From contig JABAKD010000029.1 of NCBI GenBank assembly GCA_012845835.1, positions 3,444,844 to 3,508,843 on the forward strand: 64,000 nucleotides of DNA, in the 5' to 3' direction. The position numbers were made by a program, and so were the translations under genes. Under the pieces are notes generated by a model. The model did no database searches, was not told where the DNA came from, and saw only the letters and a program-made list of their open reading frames with translations. Shown piece by piece: positions 1-11,632 of this stretch; positions within the stretch are counted from its first letter, which is position 1; each line of letters begins with the position of its first letter. The DNA is from Undaria pinnatifida. Its lineage: Eukaryota; Sar; Phaeophyceae; Laminariales; Alariaceae.

Positions 1-224
1 CGCCCCAACCCACCCACCCGCCCCCCTCCCCCCCTCCCGTCCCCTCACCGCGACTGCGTTCCGAGAAACTGCGCGTGCGACGCACGGCACGAGAGGCAGC
101 GAGAAGCTGTGGCTGTTCCCTTTCTTTCGCCTGCAGCGCTGCTCGCTCTTGCTCCGTAGGAGCCACAGCCGGTCGTCCTGGCACCGCCGGAACAAAAAGG
201 GGCAAAAACGAAAATGAACGCTAA

Positions 225-1017
225 GGCCATCTCTTATGCAGTCGGATTCCACCAGTCGAAAACGGCCCTTTTCGACTGGACTTTTTTTCGACTGGATTCT
301 TCTGGTCTCTCTTCTTATCGTCAGTCGAGTTGATTTTATAGTTTTTGTGATCTTCCTAGAGGCGGTTGGTGTGAGGGAGTACTGTTGTACAGCAGGCGAA
401 ATCGGTTGGCAGCTCTATGCTTCGCGCTGTATCCGCGAGCAACGGCTCGACGAACCTTCGTCCCAGCGAGTTGGTGGCTTTGGGCTTAGCCGAAAGCCGC
501 CAAAGCTACGTTCGTGGAGTTACACTCAGCCGAGAGCCGCAAAAGCTACAGCAGGCGTAGCCGTTGTTGGCAGCATGAGATCAAGACCGCGCGCTGCTGC
601 CGTCGTTTGATACACGCTGCTGGCGAGCGGAACTAGGAATGCGCCACGCTGACTTGCTGCGAGAAGCAACAGCAGGGATAGCCAAGCCAGCGTCAGCGCC
701 TTGTATGATACTGCAGTGTGGTACCTGATATAGGTGTGTGGCCGTGTGGCCGTGCGGGTGTGTGTTTGGTGGTGGGATGGGCGATGCGATCGGTTCAAAA
801 AACACGTGTAAAACTTTTTCGACTGAGTTTTTCGACTGGAGAAAGAGGATCCAGTCGAAAAACTCGACTTTTTCGACTGGATCCGCCAGTCGGAATTCTC
901 AATCGAAAAAAGTTGAGTCGAAAAAGCCTTTTTTCGACTGCGTAAAAAAGCCCGATTTGGGCGTCAGTCGAAAAAGGCCGTTTTCGACTGAAAAATCCGA
1001 CTGCATAAGAAATGGCC
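225..1017. mobile_element. Non-autonomous inverted-repeat DNA element with TAA target duplication
   Basis: The left end (GGCCATCTCTTATGCAGTCG) and the reverse complement of the right end (GGCCATTTCTTATGCAGTCG) match over roughly 55 bases. The element is flanked on both sides by TAA (222-224 and 1018-1020), a 3-bp target duplication of the TWA type known for PIF/Harbinger transposons. The motif TTTTTCGACTGG and its complement recur many times just inside both ends, giving nested palindromes. No transposase is visible. The short reading frames inside have no recognisable domain. Family assignment rests only on duplication length and end structure. Confidence 0.7.
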
Positions 1018-1029
1018 TAAGAGAAAAAT

Positions 1030-1500
1030 GCAACGAAACGATCAAGAACAAAAAAACAACAAAAAAACAACTCCTTCCCTCTTTCCCTCCCTCCCTCCCG
1101 CCCTCCCTGCCCCTTTCCTCCCGCCTCCACTGACCGCAAGAATGCACCAACGCCTCCGCCAGAGGCTGGAGTCTTTCCTGCTCTTCTTAAGAAGGTAGCC
1201 GCAGTAATGCCCCTGGCCGAGCCCCCAGAGGCTGACCCAACCGGACCTCGCCTCGTCTTCCGAAGTGTCCGATCCAGAAACCTGCCCGAGATAAACCGAC
1301 GGAAAACGCCATCAGTCCAGCACCACCGCCACCGATAACACGCACACCCGACAAAATCCCAACGATATACACTGACAGGCAGTGGTATAAAAATTGACAT
1401 CGATACCGACGGCAGTGACACAATCAAAAACAAACAACACAGATAAAAAAATACGTCTTGAGGCACAAAAAAACAAAGCCGTTTGACAAAAGTAAAGTAG
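1030..1500. other. Intergenic stretch without recognised gene
   Basis: The stretch holds a short CCCT-rich tract near 1080-1110 and otherwise unremarkable sequence. I see no reading frame with recognisable protein similarity on either strand. Confidence 0.4.
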
Positions 1501-1539
1501 TTGATCCTTGTTTGTAACAGATCAATTCCACGTCTCCGG

Positions 1540-2630
1540 CTTCGGGCACACGAAATCGAGGGCACCAACACCGATATTCACGGCAGTGACAGGCACCGAT
1601 ACCGACCGCAACCGCGCGGATACCGACAGCAACAGGAATCGATACTGACAACGAAACCGACGGCAACAACGTACCATGTCATCAACATTGCCGTCGGCAC
1701 CGACGGCACCGACACCGGTACCGACGGCAACGACAGGCATCGAAAACCGACGACACAACACCTTATACCGACGGCAACAACATAAATAGCGACACCGACA
1801 ACGACACCGACGACACAGGCACGAGAGCCACGGCAGCTACAGGCATCTATGTCGCGACACCAACACCAGCGCCACAGACAACGATACCGACCGCGCCGAC
1901 ACAATCGTCCACATCGGCATCGATACCGACGCCAACGCCATACACCGTATCGATATCGACATTGATATACATGCCGAGGGCAGGCACAGAAACCGTTGGC
2001 AACGATAGGCGCCGACGTCTACAAATATACCGACGACACAGACATCGATACCGACCGCATCAACACCGACATCGACGCACATGACGGCGACAGAATCATC
2101 GACGTCGCCACCGATGACAACAGACACCCATACCGATCACAGCCACACTTTAACCGATACCGACGTCAGCGGGATGGTCAACGACGACATCGATATCTAA
2201 AAACCAACGGCACCGACACCGACGGCAACAATAGTCATCGATACCGACTACGATACCGAAGACATCGACACCTTTATCGATGCAGATCGCATCGACATTA
2301 TCTCGACATCGACATCCACATCGATACCGACGACAGACACCGACACCAATACCGACGGCAACGGCAAGGCATCGATGCACCAATACCGACCGCAGCGACA
2401 CCCACATCAACACCAATGAAAGCACCAGAATTATCGACATCGCCAGCGATAACGAGGACGCAGACAACCATACCGGTCGCATCTACAACGGCATCAACAC
2501 ATATCGCAATACTGACAACATAGATACCGAAAACGACCAAATCGATATAAACACCGAAACCGACATCGATATCGACGGCAGGGACACTGATACCGACTGC
2601 CCCAACACGATCATAGTATACTCCTCCTTG
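1540..2630. repeat. Degenerate hexamer minisatellite (ACCGAY type)
   Basis: The stretch is a degenerate array of ACCGAC, ACCGAT, ATCGAC and similar hexamers. Because the unit is a multiple of three, several frames stay open on both strands and translate as Asp-Thr-rich or Val-Gly-rich products. These are repeat artefacts, not genes. Confidence 0.8.
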
Positions 2631-2839
2631 GTCAATAAACAAAATGTGCAAACTAGTTCGTTTTTGTATCATAGTCCATCCTTTGGCCTTTCTTCGTAAC
2701 ATTCGGTAAACTGAGCCCAGCTCATTTTATGGTCCTCGATTGTTCAAGTATTCATCAACTTTTTCCTCACCCCTTCATAATTTCAATACATAGGGGGGTG
2801 TGGTGAAATTTAATTAATTCCGACCGTTTCAACGCATTC

Positions 2840-3350
2840 GTGACGGTAGAGGGGGGCGATATCGACGACAGAGATTCCGATACCGACCCCATGCGCACCG
2901 ATATCGATATCGACATCAACGACATCAACACCGATACCGAGAGCGATACCGCCGGCCCCGACAGAAAATACCGATACCGACATCGATGCACACGGTCACG
3001 ACACCGACACCGATGGTAGCGACAAGCATCAATACCGACGAAGATACCGACGACGCAGACACCCATACCGACCGCACTGACAACGACATCGGTACAAACG
3101 GCAACGACGCAAACACGTATATCGACCGTATCGACACCGACATCGATACCAACGGCAACAGTATAAACAACGATATCGATATCGATACCGACCGCATCGA
3201 CACAGATTCCGATCACAACAATAGTAATCGACATCGGCATCAATACCGACGGTACAGATATCAATACTGACGGTACTGAGATCAACACCGACGGCAACGA
3301 CACAGCAGTAATCGACATCGATACCGACGGTCGCCGGCATCGATACTGAT
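2840..3350. repeat. Second block of the ACCGAY hexamer array
   Basis: This is the same degenerate hexamer composition as the preceding array, separated from it by about 200 bases of ordinary sequence. The array ends close to the left end of the neighbouring foldback element. Confidence 0.75.
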
Positions 3351-3361
3351 GTCAACGAAAG

Positions 3362-4230
3362 GCATATATTTGAGAAAGTATAGGGAAACAATCACAGGGG
3401 GGTATACCCCGTGTTTTTCGGCCATATGGGGATATACGGGAAACACGCTACTCGTATACGGAAAACACTCCCGCGCTTGCCTCAAACTGCCTAAAATTCG
3501 GTTCTGACGCGCTGGCAAGACATCCGCAGCCCATGCCTAGCACGTACACCGTTTTTTTTTTTGGCACGGCATTAGGGCTAACGGGGCCGCGGCGAAAGAG
3601 GGGGGATACTACTCCCCCCGGTTTACTATAACCTGGGGGACGATACCCCCCAAAAATCTACTATTAATACATTCATCTACTACGACCCCCTATTGATCAA
3701 ATATACCCCCCCCCTTTTGACCGAAAACATACCTCCTTCTTATCAAGTATTTGACACCCTCAAAAGACAGTACAACAAAGAATTGGTCAAAAGGGGGTAC
3801 GGTTTCGGTCAAAAGGGGATTTGGTTTCGGTCAAAAGGGGGTACGGTTTCGGTCAAAAGGGGATATGGTTTCGGTCACAAGGGGGTACGGTTTCGGTCAA
3901 AAGGGGGTATGGTTTCGGTCACAAGGGGGAGAAATGTGGTCAACCGTGGGTAGTACATAATCTTAGTATATTTCGGGGTGTGCGCCCCCCCACCTTGTAA
4001 TCGACAGGGGGAATTATTGTGCCCCCTTTTTCGCCGCGGGCCCGTTAGCCCCAACACCGTGCCCGACCAAAAAAAAACCAAAACGGTGTGCGAGCTCGGC
4101 ATTGAATGGTGGACAGTTTGGGGCAAGCGCGGGCGCGTTCCACGGGCATGTTTTCCGCATTCCCCCAAACGACCGAAAAACAAGGGGGGTATACCCCTCT
4201 TTGACCACTTCTCTTACATATTTTCCGGGC
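3362..4230. mobile_element. Long-inverted-repeat (foldback) element
   Basis: The left arm (about 3362-3670) and the reverse complement of the right arm (about 3960-4230) align with small gaps. Landmarks shared by both are GGGGTATACCCC, TGTTTTTCGG, CCCGCGCTTGCC and GGGCTAACGGG followed by CCGCGGCGAAA. The two arms enclose a 22-base minisatellite. No transposase is visible, so this is a non-autonomous or decayed element of unknown superfamily. I could not fix a target duplication. Confidence 0.7.
3780..3940 (+). repeat. 22-bp minisatellite inside the foldback element
   Basis: About seven head-to-tail units of roughly 22 bases, each containing GGGGGTACGGTTTCGGTCA or a one- or two-base variant, lie between the two arms of the foldback element. 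Confidence 0.8.
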
Positions 4231-4399
4231 CACAGCACACCACACCGTAGACGTAAAAAGAGCACGGTCATTAGGCAAAAAGGGTACGCGCGCACCGCGG
4301 TAGTTTCTTCATACCATGTGGTACTAAATACAACGATAGCAGAACATACAAATCAGCAATCACGAACAAGAGCATGTGCAGCGTGAGACAGCACAGAGG

Positions 4400-4880
4400 G
4401 ATACATCAATTGAGACTTATATCCACAATTTTACACATGGCCAAAACCGAAACGCGCAAAAAAACAACGCTCACCTCCACCTGCAGCTCGTCCACGCCGG
4501 GCGCAGGCGTCCTTCTGTCTCTATATATCCAACGCGACCTCCACATCAAAGCCCGGCTTACCCCTCCCCCCCCCTCCTCCTCATCTCCGTCTGCCCCGCT
4601 CCGCAGCTCCCCTCCCTCGTCTCTGCTCCTTGCCTCGCCCGTCCCCAGGCCAACCCCCCGGTCGTCGTCAGCTCCGCGTACCGCTCCTCCTCCGGCACTA
4701 CTAGTCCCAGCGCTTCTGTTCCCACCGTTCCCCCCCCCTCCTGTCGCTACTCCGTCTCCTCCTTCTCCCCCCCATCCTCCTTCTCCTCTTGGCAAGCTAC
4801 TTGTGCCATAACCACCACCACCACCACCACCACCATCCCCCTCTTCTCCCGACTGCGACACGCTTTCAGGCACACCTAAC
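4400..4880 (-). other. Low-complexity C-terminal coding region of the minus-strand gene
   Basis: This part of the last exon is CCN/CTCC-rich on the plus strand. It has an eightfold CAC run near 4811-4834 that reads as a Gly run in the minus-strand protein. The poly-G tract at about 5010-5030 gives the Pro run. Length variation of these tracts would be expected among strains. Confidence 0.45.
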
Positions 4881-6781
4881 CGAAGCTCACCAAGGCGCTC
4901 CTCTGGCCGAAACGTGTGCAAGATATGCCGCACGCTAGCGTTCCCGGTTTTCTTACGTCCTCTTCTACTCCCGTAGCAGCCAACAGAGAGGGGGGGGGTC
5001 GGGGAGGGGGGGGGGGGGGGGGGGGGGTTGAGGGCGGAGGCGAAGGGAGGCAACTGAACGGAGAGAGGGGCGGGGAGGGGGGGGGTTGAAACAACGGTGT
5101 CGGATTCGTCCGCCAACATCGATGAAACGATGGTACACTCCGCAAGAACCTTAGCCTTTCCCTGTTTCCCGCAAAAAACGCGGCGTTCTGTGACGCGAAA
5201 TAGCAGCCTGGGCGGTAGGCCTAACAAAAGATGCCGCAACGCAACCATCTCGAAACCCCCTCCCTCCCTCCTTCTCTCCCTCACCTGCGTCTTCTACCGT
5301 CCCACCTCGCGACATCTCCCGCGTGAAAACTTTCAGTAGCCATGAGCCTATCGCGTCGCCCCTCATCACCCTGCCCCCACCCAATCCCCATCCCCCCCTC
5401 ATCCGAGCTAGAGCCGCCGCCGCCGCCGCTGCCGCCGCCGCCATCGTCTCCAGCGTCATCCCCGGAGCAAGTGCGGGCGTAGACGGCGATGAGGACGTGC
5501 TCACTCTGTTCTGGCTGCGACTGTCGAAGCTTGTCCCCTATCTTTCGACAAACCTGTACAAGCACATGATACATGCGTATATATGTACTTCGTACTAACG
5601 TTACCGTTCAGTCGTGGTCCGTCAACAGTGCGGTGCCTTGGCAGATGACAACACCGGCACCAAAGTGGGCTCTCGAACTAGCCCGAAGGAAGAGGGCTTG
5701 ACAAGAAAGTTTAACTGCATTAAACTGGGGGGGTGCACTAAACAGAATCGCAGTAACGCGGGAGCACCACTGTAAAAGGATAGGCAATAGCTGCAGCGTC
5801 TATTCAAGAGCACACGCGCAAACATGCCGCGGGGTGATGGAGGGGGAGGGGGGTTACGTCCGACGCATAACCCAACAAAAACAACAGCGGCGCGATCGAG
5901 TGGACGTCGTGCAGAGAGCGCGTTCAGGGCTTCTCAATCGCAACTACAAAACACCCGGAGAACGGAAAACAGAAGCGAAGGACTAAAACAAGACGTAGCA
6001 ACAAAAAATAAATGAACAAACGAAAAGAGGCCAAAAACAAAGAAAAAAAATGAACAAAAAAAAAAAGAACGGAGAAAGAAAAACAGAAAACGAAAAACAA
6101 AAAACAAAAGACGAAAAAAGAGAAGAAACAAACACAAGCTCGAACCTGTCCTGCTGTTGTCGACGGAAACACGCGCATGTGCAAAAAGGAGGCGTGCGGC
6201 CCGGAAATGAGCACCCTGATCACCACACCTGCGGGGGCTGCAGGGGGCGCCACGGCATCCACCGCCCCGACATCCACCGCCCCGATCCCCGCCTCCGCCC
6301 CCGCCTCCGCCGTTTCCGCCCTTGCTATTGCAGCTGCATCGGTCATCCCATGCCCAGCCGGCACCGGCTCCGGGTTTGACGTGTTTGTGCAGCCAGGGTC
6401 ACCGCTGCTGCTATTGCCGACGCCATTGCTACCACTGATACTGTTGCCATCGCCTGTACCGCCACTACCGTTGCTGCCGCCAACACGCTGCTGCTGCTGC
6501 TGGTTTTGCTGTGTTTGCCGCTGCTGTCCATGTTCCTGTTGCTGCTGTGGTTGTTGCTCCTCCTCCTGCTGCTGCTGCTGCTCCTGCTCCTGCTCCTGTT
6601 CCTGCCGTAGTGGCTGCCCGTCACCGTCGACCGCGCTGGCCATTGGCTCCCTCTCGGCCGTCAACCCGGGGTCAGATTGAGGTGCGGTGGCGGTGACGGC
6701 GGCTGTGCGTGAAAAAACGCCCTGGAACAGGGTTCGATTCACGCGTATCGATTCCTGAGGCGTGGTAGCCGTCACTCCCAT
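4406..6781 (-). CDS. Probable gene: Gln/Gly-rich protein with a beta-grasp-like segment (three exons)
   Basis: I join three minus-strand exons: 6781-6146, 5553-5285 and 5207-4406 (stop included), about 568 residues. All junction phases agree (0, then 2), and both donors are GT (CAG|GTTCGA, CAG|GTGAGG). An in-frame TAG lies just before the chosen ATG, but CTATAG|GTGGGG there could also be an acceptor for an upstream exon. Visible parts are a Gln/Glu tract around residues 60-100, a Gly/Ser/Asn stretch, and near residue 190 a segment (VVIRVLISGP ... RVFPSTTAGQ) that continues across the first intron as VCRKIGDKLR ... HVLIAVYART. This resembles the start of a ubiquitin-like or Ras-association fold, although the rest of such a fold is not convincing. 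The C-terminal 266 residues hold a Pro-rich linker, a basic patch (SRRGRKKTG) and Gly/Asp-rich stretches. Function is not recognised. Confidence 0.5.
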
Positions 6782-7039
6782 CCTCCCCACCTATAGGGTG
6801 GGGTGAGGAGGGAAAAGAAGGAGAAGAGGGGGTCACGGGAGTCAGAGAAGACGGGGGTTCGAGAAAGCGGGGCTAGTCGGAGAGATTGAGAGGGAGGGGT
6901 GTTGGGGGGGGGGGAAGAAATTGAGAGAAAGTACGACAGAAAGAACGAGAGACGGTCGGGGGGAAGTTAGAGAGGCGCGGGGGGGGGGAGGGGGAAGAGA
7001 GAGAGCAAGAAAGAGATAGAGGGACGTCAAATCCCGGCC

Positions 7040-7126
7040 AGTTTCCTGCTGCTGCTGTGTGCATGCCGCTGTAGTTGCGCTTTCCTTCGCCCTATCGCTT
7101 TCAGCGACATAAGGGCTCGCGGGCGT
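7040..7126 (-). CDS. Candidate upstream exon of the minus-strand gene
   Basis: On the minus strand a codon-like stretch begins with Met and reads MATPASPYVAESDRAKESA, followed by a Gln run. It lies upstream of a long pyrimidine tract (about 7020-6795) that ends in CTATAG just before the first firm exon. It may belong to the same gene. The donor is not clear, so this is tentative. Confidence 0.3.
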
Positions 7127-7436
7127 TGCCATAGCTATCCGCGAGCTAGACAACCCACCATTTTCTGCTTCCCTCCATAGCAGCCACCGCCCCCCAACAA
7201 AAAAAGAACAGCACGCCGACCCCATATAAGCACACCACCCACACAATTACATCCCACCCACACAAAGTACATCCCCCCCATGCAACTATATCCCATCCAT
7301 GGAAGCACTCTCCTCCATAAAAAACACAAACACACAACCCACAACAGCACACCCCACCCACGCAAATACACCCCACATATGGAATAACATCCCCCCAAAC
7401 AAAACACTAGCATCCCTCAGGTACGAACAAACACAA

Positions 7437-7900
7437 CCTTCCGCCGAACCCGCGTTCGAGTCTGAGGCAGAGGAACCCCTAACGGGAAACGCGCGCGAAT
7501 CGTCATCACCATCATCAGCCACCACCCGCAGGACCAGAACGACCGGAACGACCAGCAGTACGGCCGGCACGACCGGCACGACCAGCAGTACGGCCGGCAC
7601 GACCAGCAGTACGGCCGGCACGACCAGCAGTACGGCCGGCACGACCCGCACGACCAGCAGTACGGCCGGCACGACCCGCACGACCAGCAGTACGGCCGGC
7701 ACAACCGGCACGACCGGTTGGGGGCGATGACGGTGGTGGTGTTTTCTGCTTGCTGGCGACGCTCGGCGGTCGACGGAACAACAGGTTCAATGGTCGGGGC
7801 GGACAACGCCAAAGGCTCGTTCTGCCTCCGAAAGTCTGGTGCCAAAAACGGCTCGTTCAGCTGCTGAAAGTCTGCGCCAGACCTATATAGGGGAGCGTGT
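7437..7900 (-). CDS. Candidate exon with Asn-Glu-Pro repeats and an internal minisatellite
   Basis: A minus-strand frame in 7880-7730 shows a short internal repeat (FQQLNEPFLAPD, then FRRQNEPLALS), which is more coding-like than its surroundings. A different frame at 7520-7440 reads DDDSRAFPVRGSSASDSNAG and ends near a GCGGAAG|GTTGTG donor. A 15/24-base minisatellite lies between them. I could not join the two parts in one frame, so this is either two exons or a spurious pair. Confidence 0.25.
7543..7715. repeat. Minisatellite of ACGACCAGCAGTACGGCCGGC-type units
   Basis: Units of about 15 to 24 bases containing CCAGCAGTACGGCCGGC repeat seven times with exact cores and variable spacers (ACGACCGGC or ACGACCCGC). 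The unit length keeps all frames open. Confidence 0.8.
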
Positions 7901-8160
7901 TTAGTACGTATGGTTACGTGTTTGGTTGTGTGTTTCGAGTGTCTGCGTGTTTGCGAATTATGTTTCAGTGGGTATGATACGATATGTGCGTTTGGTCGAG
8001 TGGTGTATGCACGTGGTTGTTCCTGTGTGATCTGCGGCTGCCAGTACGTGTGTTTGCGGGTGTTTTGTGTGTGTTTGTTTGCATCTGGTAGCAAGCCTGT
8101 ATGTGTTCATGCGTGTTTATGCGAGTGCTTTATGTGTTTGCATGTGTGACCTTTAGTGAG
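7900..8160. other. TGTGTTTG-rich intergenic stretch
   Basis: Sequence biased to GTGTTTGTGTG-like words on the plus strand. I see no gene. Confidence 0.35.
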
Positions 8161-8339
8161 CCTCTTGCCGTTACGCTATAATCATCAGTGCCAGGTACCA
8201 AGGTAGACCATACCATAGGTATTCGAGGAGGAACACTCGCAATCTCGCTGCATATTGCAATTGTTGTCCGATATCTAAAATAAGACAATGTATTCAGTAC
8301 GTTCGTCCGTAGCGACTGCACACCAACTAGATGCTTCTG

Positions 8340-8700
8340 CCTCAAAGCCCATGTAACAGGTGGCGCCGAAACAAAGCCACCGTCATTTGCGGTCATGTTA
8401 TAACTGACCTCGTGATACAACAGTATCATAAACGGATCGGGAGTACACAAACTAGCATACTACTGTTTTTGCGTTGTACTCGGAAGTTCAGAGGAAAACC
8501 TGCCGAACATTCACAAGGGAAAACTTGTATTCGATAACCCAGAGGTGAGCATCCGCCGAGCGTTTACAAGGGAAAAACTGCTATGTTCGTTGGTGTACTC
8601 CCGATCCAGGCATGATACTGCTATATCACGAGATCAAATGCAACATCAAAAACATGACGACGGCTGTGTGTCAACTTCTGCACCACTTACTATACGACGG
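8340..8700. repeat. Inverted repeat with arms of about 110 bases
   Basis: The left arm (8340-8455) contains ACTGACCTCGTGATACAAC and GATCGGGAGTACAC. The right arm (8590-8700) carries the complements GTGTACTCCCGATC and ATATCACGAGATCA. The loop holds two related copies of ACAAGGGAAAAACT. The arms have diverged. Element class is unknown. Confidence 0.6.
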
Positions 8701-8734
8701 TATATGTAGATGATAGCCAGTAACACCCTGCAAC

Positions 8735-9180
8735 ACCAAGGGCTAAGAGCACCAGCAAGAGCACTAACAGAGCACTAAGAACATTAACAGCAATAGCAGC
8801 ACATAGCGTGCAGGGGCACGAACCAGCACTGAGAGCAGAGCACCAACAGCACTGGCAACATCGAAAGCACTGAGAGAACCATGAGCGTAGAGAGCAACAA
8901 GAACACTCTTAGTAAGAACATTAACAGAACTAAAACGATTACGACAAGAGTGCTCAGAGCGCGAAGCTAGGACTACCCACAGTACGAAGCCAAGACCATT
9001 AAGAACACTCAGAGCACTGAGAGCCAACAAGATAAAGGGACTGCAAATACCGCATACCAGGTACCAGGTAATTTATAAGAGCACTGAGAGCACTACGATA
9101 AAGAGCACCGAGAACACCAACATAGGAACATCGACAGCACGATGATACGAGTAGACCATCAAGGTACGAAGGGGCGGTAA
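8735..9180. repeat. Degenerate AGAGCACTR-type repeat
   Basis: The words AGAGCACTAAGAACA, AGAGCACCAACAGCA and AGAGCACTGAGAGC recur irregularly, giving a decayed short tandem repeat. No gene is seen here. Confidence 0.55.
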
Positions 9181-9184
9181 GGCG

Positions 9185-9980
9185 GTGCTGCTTCCACGTT
9201 CTTTGGTTCATCCCGCATACTTGTCACACGTACGAGAAACAGCAAGCGGCAGCAGTAGCTCGTGCTGCTGCTGCTTCTGCGATCGCGAATCGCTCCCCCA
9301 GCAATCGTGGGCCGTGATGCGACGGGTGAATGTTGTACTCATTCTTGTGCGTGACGGTCTCTCCCAATTCGCTCACAATCTCAAGCTTAAAATGAACACT
9401 CGTACCGCTGTTGCATGGCTGAAGTGGTATCATATCAGCAAGCGCACACGTTACATGTACAAGCACGTAGGGATCGAAGTATGAATAGATATTTATAGTC
9501 GCGCGATCTGTTCTACAACCATACGACAGAGACACACGTCGCAACGTGCCACAAAACTAGGGCAAATGCCTCATGCCACTCACGCCTATTGCACTACGGG
9601 CGCTCGATATAGCTACGACGTACGCGCACATGCTACGGTCGAGCACACTCCCATGTTTGATTGCTATGACGTAATAATTTTGCGAGCGAGCGAGCGAGCG
9701 AGGCGAAGCGCGACCCTTTTTATTCCAGATTTTTTGCGCCATGTGCGTTAAGAGCCATGGACAATAGCGTACAAAAACAAAAACGGACTGCCGGGTACGT
9801 CAGTTGCTCGGTATCTTGTCTACAGAGTAGTTGGAAAAACATCACCATCGGCAGTACTACGCCTACACTCTTGCCTCAAGTGCTTCCGGCATCTACCTGG
9901 CACTGAAGATCGAGATTGAAAGCGACAAACAATAAACAGCCGTCTGGAGTGCTACCCGCGTGGCATACGGGGCACACTTT
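9185..9980. other. Intergenic stretch, nothing recognised
   Basis: Apart from a short GAGC run near 9683-9700, the stretch holds no structure or reading frame that I can support. Confidence 0.35.
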
Positions 9981-9984
9981 TTTT

Positions 9985-10318
9985 TTTTCCATCCCTTTTA
10001 TTATATTTATTTTACTCTCGTCCTCCCTCGAGGTCGTAGTAACTCAGATCCGGGGTCACATAGCGGGCCCTCGTCCCCCCTCCCCACTACGGTACATGCC
10101 TTCATTTTTATCGCGAGAAGAACTCAGTATTTTCGTCCCTCGTCGACTCGCGTCGAATTGTACCTACCCACGCTGCTAGGCGCTCTCAGCAGTTTATCCT
10201 TTTTCTTTTTCTTTTTTTTTTGGCAAATAAAGTCAAAATCACACCACGGTGGGAATCAAACTCAAGGACCAATGCTAGTAGTATTCGGTGGCAGCCACTA
10301 GGCCACCGGGGCGACCAT
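9985..10318 (-). mobile_element. tRNA-derived SINE-like element, copy 1
   Basis: Read on the minus strand, the element begins GTCGCCCCGGTGGCCTAGTGG, carrying a tRNA-like A box. About 45 bases later GAGTTTGATTCCC resembles a B box. The body contains GGATCTGAGTTACT and the tail is A-rich. The same head and body recur at 21864-22206 and 34500-34820, which defines a family. RNA polymerase III origin is inferred from the box motifs. Confidence 0.7.
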
Positions 10319-10492
10319 TTGCAGTGAAAAAAATATGTCAGAACGTGAAGCTATCAGGGAGAGACAAGCAACGCTAACCAGCCGGGTTGCGACGATAGAG
10401 AATCCATCAACACAAAAACAACACTCAAAATTAACCAAACCAACTAACCAAACCAATCAAATCAAGCAAAAGCCAATTACGCCAAACCAAAC

Positions 10493-10650
10493 TTGCGCTG
10501 CCGGGGTTGTAACGAGGACTGCTGATAGGGACAGCTCACGCTATCGCTATAGTGGAATCCGAAGGACGCGCCAGCTAGCGCTGGGTTGCGAAAGCAACTG
10601 AGTTAAATCGACACACGACGCGTATGAAAATACGTGGAAGTGTGGTGAGC
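10493..10650 (+). repeat. Dispersed repeat, copy A
   Basis: Shares CTTGCGCTGCCG, GGGACAGCTC, CGCTGGGTTGCGAA, GAGTTAA and ACACACGACG with 11633-11755 in the same order and orientation. The two copies flank the hAT-type MITE. Confidence 0.55.
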
Positions 10651-10659
10651 TTGAGCTTT

Positions 10660-11110
10660 ATTTTTCCGCGTCCGCCGGAGGATATTAAATAAACAAAAAG
10701 AAAAATCAAACCAAACCAATCGCACAACGAGAACATGAAAAATGCAAGGACGGGGCACGTCGGTCGGTCGCGCCGGCCGGCAACCGACCACCGAGCATGT
10801 TATGTATGTCCTGTACCACGGGCATCCGGCATGATTCCCAAAGGGGATAAGTACGCACGTTAATACCCACCGGTATCACAAATCGGACAAATCATATCCC
10901 TACTCACGATCTATATGATCTGTGTGTTTCAGGGCAGACAGATCCCTGATCTACACGATCTGCATGGCCTATATATAATATGGCCTTGTGAGAACTGGAT
11001 GATCTGAGCGATCTAGTGTAGCACGTGTTTCCTGCGTTGGATCCGTACTGCACAGATCATGCACAACATATCGTAATGACAGGCATGGAACGAGCACCCG
11101 ATTGGGCAGG
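10660..11110. repeat. GATCTR-rich dispersed repeat tract
   Basis: Many GATCTG, GATCTA and GATCCCTG words occur between 10900 and 11060. Similar clusters recur at 50215-50280, 52215-52460 and 54050-54160, so this is probably a dispersed repeat family. No gene is seen. Confidence 0.45.
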
Positions 11111-11125
11111 GTAGACCGTGACTGG

Positions 11126-11466
11126 TAGAGCTGTGAGTCGGCAGGATTTCACGGCTAGTAACTAATCGGTAGGTGCCGGTAGCCAACTAACTGATTATAG
11201 TCGGCAAGTCGGCTGGCGAAGCCGGCTGGTGGCCAGCCGATTGGCCAGCCGATTTGCCGACTTAAGTCAGGCAAGTCAGGCAAGCGAAGCGAACCAAATC
11301 AGCCCCCCCCCCCGGCCGGGGACGCCCCGCTCAAACGAGAAAAAATGCATCCCGCACTAAATAATCCTTCCCACAAGTGTGGTCGTATAGTCGGAACCTC
11401 GGGAAACGACTAACTGACCGACAAATAAATCGTTGGTGACTCAAGTCGGGCCGACTCGCAGATCTA
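11126..11466. mobile_element. hAT-type MITE, copy 1, with 8-bp target duplication
   Basis: The 341-base element begins TAGAGCTGTGAGTCGGC and ends GCCGACTCGCAGATCTA. It is flanked by the exact 8-base duplication GTGACTGG (11118-11125 and 11467-11474). An 8-bp duplication and a terminus of the TAGAG form are typical of the hAT superfamily. The interior contains AGTCGGCAAGTCGGCTGG palindromes and a poly-C run, and no coding capacity. Confidence 0.8.
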
Positions 11467-11632
11467 GTGACTGGGTCAAATCCGGCGGAAGGCTGTTTTT
11501 TCCGATGGCCGGGGATGTTGTCAGTGGGTTAGCTTGCGCAAGTCCCAAACTACCCGAGGGATGACTTTCCGGGTGGCTATCTCAACTGCACCTGATCCGG
11601 CTCGAGACACTCACGCAACGCATCTGTACACC

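Noticed and set aside
1996-2523. Asp-Thr-rich open frame of 175 codons
   Set aside because: Built entirely from ACCGAY hexamers. Frames are open on both strands, and there is no start or splice context.
7417-8094. Cys/Tyr/Trp-rich repeat protein (CRPYCWS repeats)
   Set aside because: The repeat comes from a minisatellite whose other frames are equally open. A coding role is unproven in this frame.
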